DNA from: an uncultured Lachnospiraceae bacterium
Lineage (GTDB): Bacteria > Bacillota > Clostridia > Lachnospirales > Lachnospiraceae
Assembly: GCA_902786365.1 (NCBI GenBank)
Contig: CADACD010000001.1
Coordinates: 1,893 to 65,892, forward strand
Length of the DNA stretch: 64,000 nt
Reading direction: 5' to 3'
Shown here: positions 33,345 to 43,306 of the stretch, in pieces
Numbering within the stretch: position 1 is the stretch's first letter
How the letters are laid out: each line of letters starts with the position of its first letter
The notes under the pieces: generated by a model
Database searches by the model: none
Told to the model about the DNA's origin: nothing
What the model saw: the letters and a program-made list of their open reading frames with translations, nothing else
Translations under genes and position numbers: made by a program

Positions 33345-36300
33345 TTACATAAAGTCAAACAGCGATATCTGATTCGACTCTGCCATATCCCCCAATATTC
33401 CGAGGTCTGCCATCGTTTCTATCACTGTCTTACTGATTTTTGCCCTATCTCTCAAATCATCCTTTGACAAAAACTGTCCGTCAAGTGCCGCATCAACGAG
33501 ACCATCTGCCGCCTTGTCACCCATTCCGTCTATTGTGCTGAGTGCCGGCATCAGTTTACCATCAATTATCTGAAATTTATGTGCTGCGACCTTATATAAA
33601 TCAATCGGCATAAACTCAAATCCTCTTGCGTACATCTCCTGCACAAGTTTCATATCCTTTAACATATCTTCCTCAGATTTCGACAACTCTTTTGTCTCTT
33701 TTCGCTTTTTAAAATCTGCGATATAAAACTCAAGTCTTTCCCTTCCCATACACATATGGGCATAGTCAAAGGCAGACGCCCTGATACTAAAATAAGCCGC
33801 ATAATAGGCCAGTGGATAAAATACCTTAAAATAGGCTATCCTGTATGCCATCATAACATATGCCGCCGCATGCGCTTTCGGGAACATATACTTAATCTTC
33901 TGGCACGACTCTATATACCAGTCAGGCACATTATGTTTTTTCATTTCCTCTATCCACTCTGGTTTTAGTCCTTTTCCTTTACGCACTGATTCCATAATGG
34001 TAAATGACTGCTCCGATTCAAGCCCCATGCTAATCAGATATATCATTATATCGTCTCGTGTACAGATTGCTGTTGAAATTGTTGCATCTCCTGTACTAAT
34101 ATAGTATTGTGCATTGTTGAGCCACACATCCGTACCATGGGAAAGCCCCGAAATCCTTACAAGATCAGAAAATGTCTGTGGCTTTGTATCCATTAACATC
34201 TGTATAACAAAATCCGTACCAAACTCCGGTATTCCAAGTGAACCAAGCTCACATCCCCCTATATCATCAGGAGAAATTCCAAGTGCCTTTGTGCTTGCAA
34301 ACAACGACATTACCTCCTGATTATCAAGTGGAATCTCTTTCGCATCAATGCCTGTCAAATCCTCTAACATTCTAATCATTGTGGGATCGTCGTGTCCCAG
34401 AATATCAAGTTTCAACAGATTATGGTCAATGGCATGATAATCAAAATGCGTTGTAATCGTTTTGGTCGTCATGTCATTCGCTGGATGCTGAACAGGTGTG
34501 AATTTGTTAATATTATGCCCTATAGGAAGAACAACGATTCCTCCCGGATGCTGTCCGGTCGTTCGTCTTACTCCGGTACAGCCTTTTGCAATTCTTGTCA
34601 CCTCGCACCTTCTCTTTTTGATATTTCTCTCCTCACAGTATTTTCTTACAAAGGCTTCTGCTGTCTTATCAGCCAGTGTACCTATGGTTCCTGCCCTAAA
34701 AGTCTGTCCTTTTCCAAAAATAACTTCTGTATATTCATGCGCCTTACTCTGATACTCTCCTGAGAAGTTCAAGTCAATATCCGGCTCCTTATTTCCCTTG
34801 AATCCAAGGAATGTCTCGAATGGGATATCAAACCCGGCCTTTGTGAGATCTTCTCCACACTCAGGGCATTTTTTATCAGGCATATCACATCCTGAACCAC
34901 CACCATACTTTTTGACTTCATCAGAGTCAAAATCATAGTAATGGCACTTTTTACAGTAGTAATGAGGACTTAACGGATTAACCTCCGTGATACCTGCCAT
35001 CGTTGCCACAAATGAAGAACCTACGGACCCTCTGGAACCTACAAGGTATCCGTCCTCATTAGACTTCCACACCAATTTCTGTGCGATAATGTACATAACC
35101 GCAAATCCGTTCGATATAATCGAATTTAATTCTCTCTCAAGTCTCTCTGTCACTATTTCCGGGAGATTCTCCCCATACATACTATGTGCAGTATTATAAC
35201 AGATTTCTCTCAGTATCTTATCAGAATCTTCAATAACCGGAGGACATTTATCAGGACATACCGGAAACATATTTTCCACCATATCCGCTATCTTATTTGT
35301 ATTTTCTACCACAACCTCATACGCCTTATCACTTCCAAGATATTTGAATTCCTCTAACATCTCATCTGTTGTTCTAAGATATAATGGTGCCTGCTTATCA
35401 GCATCTTTAAATCCTTTACATGCCATGATAATCCTTCGATACACCTCGTCCTGAGGATCGAGAAAATGCACATCACATGTTGCAACAACAGGCTTATTAA
35501 ACTGTTCGCCAAGTTTTACGATTCTTCGATTGATATTCTGCAAATCCTCTACAGAAGAGATTGCATAGTCGTCACTGTCTAACATAAATTGATTATTTCC
35601 CACTGGCTGTATCTCAAGATAGTCGTAAAATTCCACAATTCTCGCTATCTCCTCATCACTTCTTCCACCAATCAGAGCCTGATAGAGCTCACCTGCCTCA
35701 CAAGCCGAACCAATCAAAAGCCCTTCTTTATGCATTAAGAAATCACTCTTTGGTATTTTCGGCTGTCTGTGAAAATATTTAATATTAGAATTCGAGACAA
35801 GTTCAAAAAGATTTACTCTTCCTGTCTCATTCAGTGCAATGATAATAGCATGATGAGAAGGCATTTTTCTGATGCTTTCTTCTGAATTTTTCTCCATATG
35901 ATTGAGATCGTCAAGGTTATAAATATCTCTTTCCTTTAACATCTCAATAAATTTTACAAAAATCTCTGCTGTACACTGTGCGTCATACACAGCCCTGTGA
36001 TGATTATCAAGCACGATTCCTAGTGCTTTAGCAACAGTGTCTAACTTAAACCTGTTAAGCTGTGGCAACAGAAGTCTTGCAAGTGATACTGTATCAACAA
36101 TAGTGAACTCTTTTACTATTCCTAAATTTTTTGATTTGTTTATGATAAAGCTCATATCAAAATCCGCATTATGTGCAACCATCACACAATCTTTTGAAAA
36201 GTCAAGAAATTTCGGCAATATTTCTTCAATAAACGGAGCATCTATCACCATACTGTCATTGATATGTGTTACTTCCTCAATCCTTGGAGGTATCGGTTCT

Positions 36301-37958
36301 CTCGGATTAACAAAGGTACTGAATGTATCGACAATCTTTCCGTTACTTACCTTGACAGCTCCAATCTCAATAATATTGTTAATCTCCGGACTGAATCCCG
36401 TCGTCTCTAAATCAAATACAACATAATCACTGTCAAGCGACTGTCCTTTAGAAGATGTGACAATGTTTTTCAAATCATCTACCAGATATGCCTCAACACC
36501 ATAAAGCATTTTAAAGTCAAATGGTTCTTTAAAGCTGAATTTTCCCTCAAGTTTTTGCAATGCATGCCATGCCTCCGTAAATCCCTGCACAACACCATGG
36601 TCGGTGATAGCAAGTGCTGTATGTCCCCATTCCTTTGCCCTTGCAATCAGGTCTTTTACATCTGCCACACCATCCATATCACTTAATTTTGTATGACAGT
36701 GAAGCTCTACTCTTTTGACAGGACTTGTATCCATTCTCTTTACTGTAAAGTCACTTGTTTTCATAATTCCATGAACAGAGTTAATGATAAGTTCCCTATC
36801 AAATTTATCAACCGTTGTCATTCCTTTTACCTTGATAAACGCCCCCTTTTTCACTCCGGCATACAAATCAGGAAGATTTTCATTCGGCATAAATAATTTT
36901 ACAACAATGGAATCGGTAAAATCGGTGATAATGATACTTACAATTGTCTTTTCATTTCTGATAGCTCTCTCTTCAATATCAGCAACCTGTCCTCGTACAA
37001 TCACTTCCCCTATCTCATCTTCAATCTCGTTTAGTGCTATAGACTGACCAACAAAATCACGTCCATAAATTACGTCAGGATTGTCGGAACGCTTGAAACT
37101 TCTTGTGAATCCTCCCTCTTTTTTCTTGAATTCTTTCTTGTACTCACCACCATTTGAAAATCCTGATTTCACTCCTGCATTTCCCAATTTTCTTTCTGCC
37201 TGATTACTTCCGCCTTTTATACTTAAACCTGTACTCTCCTTACTCGTTCCGGCTTTTTTATTGACACCACTATCTTTCGCTTTACTGTTATCTGCCTGTG
37301 CCTTATTTCTTCCACCACCATTATTATACTCCTCTCCTGAATACGCATTTTCATCTTCGGTATGATATGACAATTTCTTTCCACCGTTTACTTTTGTGAT
37401 AATTGCTTCTATTTCCTGCTTAATCTTTAATTCTTTGAATTTTTCATATTTACTTTCAGGAGGCTCAACAAATTTGTAACGTATTTCAGTCGGCACACCA
37501 CACCTCTCATTAAAAATCTTCTCAAGGATTCTTTTTAATTCACTCGATTTATCCTCAGATATAATTGTATCAGGGAGGCTAATCTGCATGATATCTGCCT
37601 CAAAACTCACTTCTGCCTTGCTTAACATACTGTACTCTACCGGACTGTGACCAGCTATTTCAAGCAATATACTGTCCTTGTACATTCTGTAAAGATTTTC
37701 TGGATTATACTGGCTCGAAAGATGAAAATTCTCAACTATTTTGATGTCCTTTCTTCCCATAAACAACTTTGCAATTTCTTTTTCTGCCTTGTATATATCC
37801 TGTTTGTGAATTAGTCTTTTGCTGTCTATATAAACACGAATAGAACCCTTTGAGCGATTACTTACTATTCTTTTCACCATTACATCACCAAAGAGTTCTC
37901 TCATTTCTTCATTTTCTCCAAAACCTGTAAATACTTCTAAAAATCTTTTTGCTTCCAA
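33345..37958 (-). CDS. polC: DNA polymerase III alpha subunit, PolC type
   Basis: 1537 residues, TTG start with AAAGG 10 nt upstream. Gram-positive replicative polymerase with built-in proofreading. Order: N-terminal domains (1-200), an OB fold (about 305-400, FVGQSIALNEIEDEIGEVIVRGQVAD), PHP domain (VELHCHTKLSDMDGVADV at about 420), DEDDh exonuclease inserted in PHP (VVFDLETTGFSPE at about 520, HNADFDMSFI), then the polymerase core with GSRGSVGSSFVA, a zinc module (CKKC...CPECG), PDIDLNFSGEYQ catalytic Asp pair, and HHH region. Slightly longer than the usual 1430-1450 because residues about 200-300 hold a Gly/Ser/Lys/Asn linker. Downstream of cinA, as in many Clostridia. Confidence 0.98.
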   Translation of the reverse strand: MEAKRFLEVFTGFGENEEMRELFGDVMVKRIVSNRSKGSIRVYIDSKRLIHKQDIYKAEKEIAKLFMGRKDIKIVENFHLSSQYNPENLYRMYKDSILLEIAGHSPVEYSMLSKAEVSFEADIMQISLPDTIISEDKSSELKRILEKIFNERCGVPTEIRYKFVEPPESKYEKFKELKIKQEIEAIITKVNGGKKLSYHTEDENAYSGEEYNNGGGRNKAQADNSKAKDSGVNKKAGTSKESTGLSIKGGSNQAERKLGNAGVKSGFSNGGEYKKEFKKKEGGFTRSFKRSDNPDVIYGRDFVGQSIALNEIEDEIGEVIVRGQVADIEERAIRNEKTIVSIIITDFTDSIVVKLFMPNENLPDLYAGVKKGAFIKVKGMTTVDKFDRELIINSVHGIMKTSDFTVKRMDTSPVKRVELHCHTKLSDMDGVADVKDLIARAKEWGHTALAITDHGVVQGFTEAWHALQKLEGKFSFKEPFDFKMLYGVEAYLVDDLKNIVTSSKGQSLDSDYVVFDLETTGFSPEINNIIEIGAVKVSNGKIVDTFSTFVNPREPIPPRIEEVTHINDSMVIDAPFIEEILPKFLDFSKDCVMVAHNADFDMSFIINKSKNLGIVKEFTIVDTVSLARLLLPQLNRFKLDTVAKALGIVLDNHHRAVYDAQCTAEIFVKFIEMLKERDIYNLDDLNHMEKNSEESIRKMPSHHAIIIALNETGRVNLFELVSNSNIKYFHRQPKIPKSDFLMHKEGLLIGSACEAGELYQALIGGRSDEEIARIVEFYDYLEIQPVGNNQFMLDSDDYAISSVEDLQNINRRIVKLGEQFNKPVVATCDVHFLDPQDEVYRRIIMACKGFKDADKQAPLYLRTTDEMLEEFKYLGSDKAYEVVVENTNKIADMVENMFPVCPDKCPPVIEDSDKILREICYNTAHSMYGENLPEIVTERLERELNSIISNGFAVMYIIAQKLVWKSNEDGYLVGSRGSVGSSFVATMAGITEVNPLSPHYYCKKCHYYDFDSDEVKKYGGGSGCDMPDKKCPECGEDLTKAGFDIPFETFLGFKGNKEPDIDLNFSGEYQSKAHEYTEVIFGKGQTFRAGTIGTLADKTAEAFVRKYCEERNIKKRRCEVTRIAKGCTGVRRTTGQHPGGIVVLPIGHNINKFTPVQHPANDMTTKTITTHFDYHAIDHNLLKLDILGHDDPTMIRMLEDLTGIDAKEIPLDNQEVMSLFASTKALGISPDDIGGCELGSLGIPEFGTDFVIQMLMDTKPQTFSDLVRISGLSHGTDVWLNNAQYYISTGDATISTAICTRDDIMIYLISMGLESEQSFTIMESVRKGKGLKPEWIEEMKKHNVPDWYIESCQKIKYMFPKAHAAAYVMMAYRIAYFKVFYPLAYYAAYFSIRASAFDYAHMCMGRERLEFYIADFKKRKETKELSKSEEDMLKDMKLVQEMYARGFEFMPIDLYKVAAHKFQIIDGKLMPALSTIDGMGDKAADGLVDAALDGQFLSKDDLRDRAKISKTVIETMADLGILGDMAESNQISLFDFM

Positions 37959-37993
37959 TGATAATCAACCTTTCAATTACTTATCAATTTATA

Positions 37994-38503
37994 TTATGAT
38001 TGACTAAGTTCATTCATAACAATATCTGCCACTTCATCTGCCACTGCAAGCTTATAACCAAGTCTTGTCTTCTGTGGTGGAATTTCTACATAATATCCTT
38101 TTGCTTTTCCATTAAAATCTACTGCAAAATACACCTGTCCCGGAACACTATCCTCAAAATTAGCCGGATCTACATTTCCCATTGTCCCTGTTACTCCAAT
38201 GCCTATATTGGCACGATACGACTTTCTGCACGCTTTTGCCATTTCAATCGCCGTTTCTATTGAATAGACACTGAATTTTTCCAGTACCTCTTGTGGAACT
38301 CCCTGCATTATCTTTGCCTCATTGCTATATGTAATAAAAGCACCCTTTAAGATAGCTGATGAACCTTCTGTATCTGTAATAAGAGAGGCAATCTGACCTG
38401 ATGTGGCACTTTCCATCGTTGTGACCGTCAGTTTCTTTTCAATCAGTGTTAAGGTTAGTTGTCTGTATTTTTCTCTTATTTTCTGCTCATTATATTCTTT
38501 CAT
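37994..38503 (-). CDS. CinA C-terminal domain protein (nicotinamide-nucleotide amidase family)
   Basis: 169 residues from the ATG at 38503, 4 nt after the ispG stop; the frame extends into ispG to 38545. Family members (PncC) deamidate nicotinamide mononucleotide. The nucleotide-site motif, normally AESCTGG, is MESATSG here (about 30-36). Other landmarks are standard: GSSAILKGAFITYSNEAK, GIGVTGTMGN, GQVYFAV. The N-terminal molybdopterin-like domain of full CinA is missing, as is common. The changed motif leaves activity uncertain. Confidence 0.85.
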   Translation of the reverse strand: MKEYNEQKIREKYRQLTLTLIEKKLTVTTMESATSGQIASLITDTEGSSAILKGAFITYSNEAKIMQGVPQEVLEKFSVYSIETAIEMAKACRKSYRANIGIGVTGTMGNVDPANFEDSVPGQVYFAVDFNGKAKGYYVEIPPQKTRLGYKLAVADEVADIVMNELSQS

Positions 38504-38507
38504 ATTA

Positions 38508-39569
38508 TCACTCACACATTTGCTTAAGCTCAGACTCAAACTCACTCAAAAGCTCACTCTCCGGCACTTTTCTTATAATCTCACCTTTCTTAATAATCAG
38601 ACCCTCTCCTTTGCCTCCGGCAATTCCTAAATCTGCTTCTCTTGCTTCCCCCGGACCATTAACCACACAGCCCATCACTGCCACTTTGATATCTGCTTTA
38701 TAATTTTCAACAATCTTTTCAACCTTGTTGGCAAGGGAAATCAAATCAATCTGTGTTCTTCCGCATGTTGGACAGGATACAACACTGATTCCCCCTTTTC
38801 TTAAGCCTAATGTTTTCAAAATCAGATTTGCTGTTCGTATCTCCTCAACCGGATCTCCCGTAAGCGACACTCTAATGGTATCTCCAATTCCTTTGTGAAG
38901 GATAATTCCAAGTCCAACTGAGGATTTGATATTGCCTGAATAAAGTGTTCCCGATTCTGTAATTCCCACATGCAGTGGATAATCTGTTTTCTTTGCTATC
39001 AATTCATGTGCCTCTACACACATCAACACATCTGATGATTTGATACTTATCACAAGATTATCATATCCAAGCTCTTCTATCATTTTCACCTTGTTCATTG
39101 CACTCTCAACAATACCCTCTGCTGTAACATGTCCGTATTTTTCAAGAATTTCTTTTTCAAGTGAACCACTGTTCACTCCGACTCTTATCGGAATATTTCT
39201 GTCTTTTGCAATATCAACAACTGCTTTTACCCTGTCAATTGAACCAATATTTCCTGGATTTATTCTGATTTTATCAGCTCCATTTTCCATCGCCGCTATT
39301 GCCAGTCTGTAGTCAAAATGAATATCTGCAACAAGTGGTATTGTAATTTGTTTTTTGATTTCTTTTATCGCTTCTGCCGCCTCCATCGTCGGCACTGCAC
39401 ATCTTATAATATCACAACCAGCTACTGTCAGTTCCTTAATCTGTTTGACTGTTGCCTTAACATCCTCTGTTTTTGTATTTGTCATTGACTGAATAAGTAT
39501 ATCATTTCCTCCTCCAATTACCCTGTCTCCGATTTTTATGGTCCTTGTATTGTCACGATACATTTTCAC
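38508..39569 (-). CDS. ispG: 4-hydroxy-3-methylbut-2-en-1-yl diphosphate synthase
   Basis: 353 residues, GTG start with AAAGGG upstream (ATG two codons later is also possible). Reduces methylerythritol cyclodiphosphate to HMBPP in the MEP isoprenoid pathway, using a 4Fe-4S cluster. TIM barrel: VMGGxxDIL-like IQSMTNTKTED start, RCAVPTMEAAEAI, PLVADIHFDYRLA, RINPGNIG. Cluster ligands: CPTCGRT and MGCVVNGPGEAREAD. In the operon dxr, rseP, ispG, which joins two MEP enzymes. Confidence 0.96.
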   Translation of the reverse strand: MKMYRDNTRTIKIGDRVIGGGNDILIQSMTNTKTEDVKATVKQIKELTVAGCDIIRCAVPTMEAAEAIKEIKKQITIPLVADIHFDYRLAIAAMENGADKIRINPGNIGSIDRVKAVVDIAKDRNIPIRVGVNSGSLEKEILEKYGHVTAEGIVESAMNKVKMIEELGYDNLVISIKSSDVLMCVEAHELIAKKTDYPLHVGITESGTLYSGNIKSSVGLGIILHKGIGDTIRVSLTGDPVEEIRTANLILKTLGLRKGGISVVSCPTCGRTQIDLISLANKVEKIVENYKADIKVAVMGCVVNGPGEAREADLGIAGGKGEGLIIKKGEIIRKVPESELLSEFESELKQMCE

Positions 39570-39744
39570 TCATCCCTTTCTATATCCTTATATTCATTCC
39601 TGCTTATTCTTATATTTATTATTCTTATATTTATTATTCTTATATCTGTATTAAATCAATTACTATTCATAAAAATCTGCAAAAATATCTGTTTTATGTC
39701 TGTACCTATTGTAACACTTATTTTCTTTTTTGAATAGTGACTAA

Positions 39745-39788
39745 TAAAAAAAGGCTGTCAAATCAATTTGGCAATTAATTCGACAGCC
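39745..39788 (-). terminator. Terminator between rseP and ispG
   Basis: GGCTGTC (39753-39759) and GACAGCC (39782-39788) close a stem extended by AATT-rich inner pairing. On the minus strand it is followed by TTTTTTTA. It implies a separate promoter for ispG-cinA-polC, which I could not place. Confidence 0.8.
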
Positions 39789-39795
39789 ACTTTAT

Positions 39796-41067
39796 CTAGA
39801 AAAACTTTGTAATATCATTTGCCAGTATGACAACCATCAATATCATCAACAGTACCATTCCCGCAAAATGAACAATCGCCTCTTTTTCCTTTGGCACGGG
39901 TTTTCCTCTGACTGCTTCAATAATAAGAAATACCAGTCGTCCTCCATCAAGTGCCGGAATAGGCAGTAAATTTACAACCCCAAGGTTCACGCTAATCACC
40001 ATTGTAAGATAGGCAATATCCAAAAATACATAATACAATCCATATTCCTTAGATTCTTCATAAGAATCCCCTACTATCTTGACAATGCCTACAGGTCCTG
40101 ATACATCATCTCTGCTTGCCTTTCCTGTGAATATCATCTTAAATCCTGAAATAGTCGCATCCATATCATATCTCAATTCGGTAAAACTATATCTTATGAC
40201 CTGCCATGGATTTGCCTCTTCTCTATCACCCACATCCAATCCGTCTGTATATCCTGCCAGTTTAGGTGTCACTGTAAACTCAAGTTCTTTTTCATCACGA
40301 CTCACAGTAAGTACCAACTCTTTATCTGATATAGGATGTTCTGTAATATAACTGTGTACTTCCTCTCCTGACTTTAATTCATTCCCATCAATTCCTATAA
40401 TGATATCACCACTTCTTATACCGGCTTCATATACTGCTGTATTCTCACCGACTTCAACCGTACATGGTTCATCACTTGACATATATGAAATTCCAAGACT
40501 ATAGTATTTTTCCGGTATAATCTGTGTTGTATACTCTTTGCCTCCTCTTTCGTACTTTACCTTCACCGGACTTCCATCTAACGTATGCAAGTACTTATAC
40601 AGCCACAAATCACGCCATATCACTATATTCTCACCATCATATTCAGTAATAATATCACCTTTTTGAATACCTGCTTTACTCACTGCTGAATTTTCACTGA
40701 CACTCATAACTTTTGCCACATCAAATCCTACCAGGCTGATATACACAACAGAAATAACAAACGCCAAAAGAAAATTAAACATTGGACCCGCCACTACTAC
40801 TGCCATTCTTGCCCATACTGACTTGCTTCCAAATGAATTTTCAGCACCAGACTCTTCATCTTCTCCAACCATCATGCAAGAGCCGCCAAACGGAATCAGT
40901 TTCCATGAATATTTTGTTCCACCTTTGTCAAAACTTACAATTCTCGGTCCCATACCAAGAGAAAATTCAGTCACTCCTATTCCATTTTTCTTGGCCAGAA
41001 GAAAATGTCCAAATTCGTGTATCAGAACCAATACACTAAATACAATAACTGACAATACTATGCTCAT
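39796..41067 (-). CDS. rseP: RseP/RasP-type intramembrane zinc metalloprotease with two PDZ regions
   Basis: 423 residues, ATG after AAAGGGATTTAATT. Site-2 protease that cleaves TM anchors such as anti-sigma factors. HEFGH zinc motif at about 18-22 in TM1, FSLGMGPRIVSF, then extracytoplasmic PDZ material: SVSENSAVSKAGIQKGDIITEYDG and VGENTAVYEAGIRSGDIIIGIDG, i.e. two PDZ-like units rather than the single one of Bacillus RasP. LLPIPALDGGRL near the C-terminus supplies the third zinc ligand. A palindromic element separates it from dxr. Confidence 0.94.
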   Translation of the reverse strand: MSIVLSVIVFSVLVLIHEFGHFLLAKKNGIGVTEFSLGMGPRIVSFDKGGTKYSWKLIPFGGSCMMVGEDEESGAENSFGSKSVWARMAVVVAGPMFNFLLAFVISVVYISLVGFDVAKVMSVSENSAVSKAGIQKGDIITEYDGENIVIWRDLWLYKYLHTLDGSPVKVKYERGGKEYTTQIIPEKYYSLGISYMSSDEPCTVEVGENTAVYEAGIRSGDIIIGIDGNELKSGEEVHSYITEHPISDKELVLTVSRDEKELEFTVTPKLAGYTDGLDVGDREEANPWQVIRYSFTELRYDMDATISGFKMIFTGKASRDDVSGPVGIVKIVGDSYEESKEYGLYYVFLDIAYLTMVISVNLGVVNLLPIPALDGGRLVFLIIEAVRGKPVPKEKEAIVHFAGMVLLMILMVVILANDITKFF

Positions 41068-41122
41068 AAATTAAATCCCTTTCTGCTAATAATACTCTAA
41101 ATGTTATGTTTTTGTTGAACCC

Positions 41123-41163
41123 AAGGTCATACTTTTTCATGAAGTCATGCAACGTATGATCTT
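41123..41163. repeat. Structured palindromic element between dxr and rseP
   Basis: AAGGTCATAC (41123-41132) and GTATGATCTT (41154-41163) form a 10-bp stem with one wobble. The loop contains a second inverted repeat CATGA..TCATG. Flanks read AACCC and GACCC. No T-run follows on the minus strand. It looks more like a dispersed REP-type palindrome than a terminator; only one copy lies in this window. Confidence 0.45.
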
Positions 41164-41230
41164 TTGACCCTAGTATCATTATATTTAACAGTATAATGTA
41201 TAATTCTGTCTATTTTGTGAATTTATCGTT

Positions 41231-42394
41231 TCAACTAAAAGAAGTTGAAATTTTATTATTACTGCGCACACTTTCATGAGCTTCTTTTTCTGCCTCAAGT
41301 ATCTGTTCAAGAGAAGGATTTTCTGTTACCTTGTGACCTTCCATTGCTTTTTCTATCAATTCTGCAATCTCTAAATATTTTATTTCTCTGTTTAAAAACT
41401 TAGCAACTGCATATTCATTTGCAGCATTATAAATTGTCGGCATTGTTCCACCGATACGTCCTGCCTTGTATGCAAGTGCAAATCCTCTAAACTTCTCTGT
41501 ATCCGGTTTCAAGAATGTGATGCTTCCTATTTTGGCAAAATCAACACGTTCCCCAACAAGGTACTTTCTATCCGGATAATACAATGCATACTGGATAGGA
41601 AGCTTCATATCCGGTGTTCCAAGCTGTGCCATAATGCCTCCATCAACATACTCAACCATGGAATGAATCAAACTCTGTGGCTGTATGACAACATCAATAT
41701 TGTCATAATCAACATCAAACAGCCACCTTGCCTCCATTACCTCCAGACCTTTGTTAACCATTGTTGATGAATCTATGGTTATCTTCTTACCCATCGACCA
41801 GTTCGGATGTTTCAACGCAGCTTCCACTGTCACATTTTTAAGCTCATCCAATGTAGAATTTCTAAATGGTCCGCCTGATGCTGTAAGGATAATCTTGCTT
41901 ACCTGAGATTGTTTGTTTCCCTGAAGTGACTGGAATATTGCACTATGCTCACTGTCAACCGGCAAAATCTTCACTCTGCACTCTTTCGCAAGTTTCATGA
42001 TAATATGACCTGCTGTCACTAATGTCTCTTTATTTGCAAGCGCAATATCTTTGTGTGCTTTGATGGCTGCTATCGTCGGCTTTATTCCTATCATTCCAAC
42101 AACTGCGGTAAGTACGATATCAGCACTTTCAATCACTGCTGTTTCAATGAGTCCCTCCATTCCGCTTACAACTTTTATATTCAAATCAGCTATCTTAACA
42201 CTTAATTCTTTTGCCTTTTCTTCATCATATACACATATCAGCTCCGGCTTAAATTCTCTTGCCTGTTTTTCAAGAAGTTCTATATTACTTCCGGCACTTA
42301 ATGCGACCACTTCTATATCCTCATTACATCTTACTATCTCCAAAGTTTGTGTTCCGATAGAACCAGTCGAACCCAAAATGGACAATCTTTTCAT
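41231..42394 (-). CDS. dxr: 1-deoxy-D-xylulose 5-phosphate reductoisomerase
   Basis: 387 residues, ATG after GAAAGAAGGGTATCT. Second MEP-pathway enzyme, NADPH-dependent. NADPH motif ILGSTGSIGTQTLEI at 4-18, LANKETLVTAG, metal and substrate residues in PVDSEHSAIFQ (Asp, Glu), LTASGGPFR, HPNWSMGKKITIDSSTMVNKGLEVMEA, and the C-terminal Glu region. All active-site motifs are intact. Confidence 0.97.
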   Translation of the reverse strand: MKRLSILGSTGSIGTQTLEIVRCNEDIEVVALSAGSNIELLEKQAREFKPELICVYDEEKAKELSVKIADLNIKVVSGMEGLIETAVIESADIVLTAVVGMIGIKPTIAAIKAHKDIALANKETLVTAGHIIMKLAKECRVKILPVDSEHSAIFQSLQGNKQSQVSKIILTASGGPFRNSTLDELKNVTVEAALKHPNWSMGKKITIDSSTMVNKGLEVMEARWLFDVDYDNIDVVIQPQSLIHSMVEYVDGGIMAQLGTPDMKLPIQYALYYPDRKYLVGERVDFAKIGSITFLKPDTEKFRGFALAYKAGRIGGTMPTIYNAANEYAVAKFLNREIKYLEIAELIEKAMEGHKVTENPSLEQILEAEKEAHESVRSNNKISTSFS

Positions 42395-42466
42395 AGATAC
42401 CCTTCTTTCTTAAATTCATTATTTATCATATTCTTTGTAATTTTCACATTTAATATAATGAATACC

Positions 42467-43297
42467 TTACTTTTGTAAAAACTCAACAAGGTAAAATATA
42501 ATCGGCGCAGTGATAATAACGCTATCAAATCTGTCTAAAATCCCTCCATGTCCCGGTATTAACTTGCTATAATCTTTAATATCATGGTCTCTTTTGATTC
42601 CTGATGCCGTCAAATCACCAATCTGTGAAATAATGCCTCCTATCGCGCAAACTACAGGAAATATTATTTTTGCATTTTCAATTGTTAATTTATCTGCAAA
42701 AATGCTTGCATATATAAATCCTAATAATGCTGCACCAACAATACCGCCAATACCACCTTCAATTGACTTCTTAGGGCTGAGCACCGGTGCCATTTTGTGC
42801 TTTCCAAACATTACACCAACAAGATAGGCACATGTATCACATCCCCATGAACAAAGGAAAATCAACCAGACAATATATTTTCCATCTGTCATCACTCTCA
42901 CCTGATAGATGTAGGATAGCATAAACACGACATAGAATATTCCAAAAAAGCATACCATGATTTCATCTGCCTTAAACTTTGGAAATGTAAACACATACAC
43001 TGCCATAAGACATATCAGATAGGCTGTCATCAATACAATCAAATATTCGTTGTAATGAAGTCTGATAAGAACATAATATGCAATTGCTGCAATATATCCC
43101 AAAAATCCCGGTATCTTCCACTGCATCTTGAACACTCTTAACAATTCAAATAATCCGATAAGAGAAATGATGACAGTTGTCGCAAGCAATACATCATTCC
43201 CTGTAATAATGGTAACAATTGCTATTACTACAAGGACTATACCGCTGATAAGTCTCTCCAAAAATGATTTTGTCATTAATTTTTTGATAGCTGACAT
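42467..43297 (-). CDS. cdsA: Phosphatidate cytidylyltransferase
   Basis: 276 residues, AGGTG before the ATG, 9 nt after the uppS stop. Makes CDP-diacylglycerol from phosphatidate and CTP, feeding phospholipid synthesis. Seven or more TM segments. Signature near the C-terminus: SPKKSIEGGIGGIVGA, then SQIGDLTASGIKRDHDIKDYSKLIPGHGGILDRFDS, the full CDS family motif with the catalytic Asp residues. Confidence 0.96.
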   Translation of the reverse strand: MSAIKKLMTKSFLERLISGIVLVVIAIVTIITGNDVLLATTVIISLIGLFELLRVFKMQWKIPGFLGYIAAIAYYVLIRLHYNEYLIVLMTAYLICLMAVYVFTFPKFKADEIMVCFFGIFYVVFMLSYIYQVRVMTDGKYIVWLIFLCSWGCDTCAYLVGVMFGKHKMAPVLSPKKSIEGGIGGIVGAALLGFIYASIFADKLTIENAKIIFPVVCAIGGIISQIGDLTASGIKRDHDIKDYSKLIPGHGGILDRFDSVIITAPIIFYLVEFLQK

Positions 43298-43306
43298 CGG
43301 TTCACC

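Noticed and set aside
41068..41230. Ordinary terminator after dxr
   Set aside because: The palindrome here has no T-run on the minus strand and a nested second inverted repeat, so it was listed as a repeat element instead.
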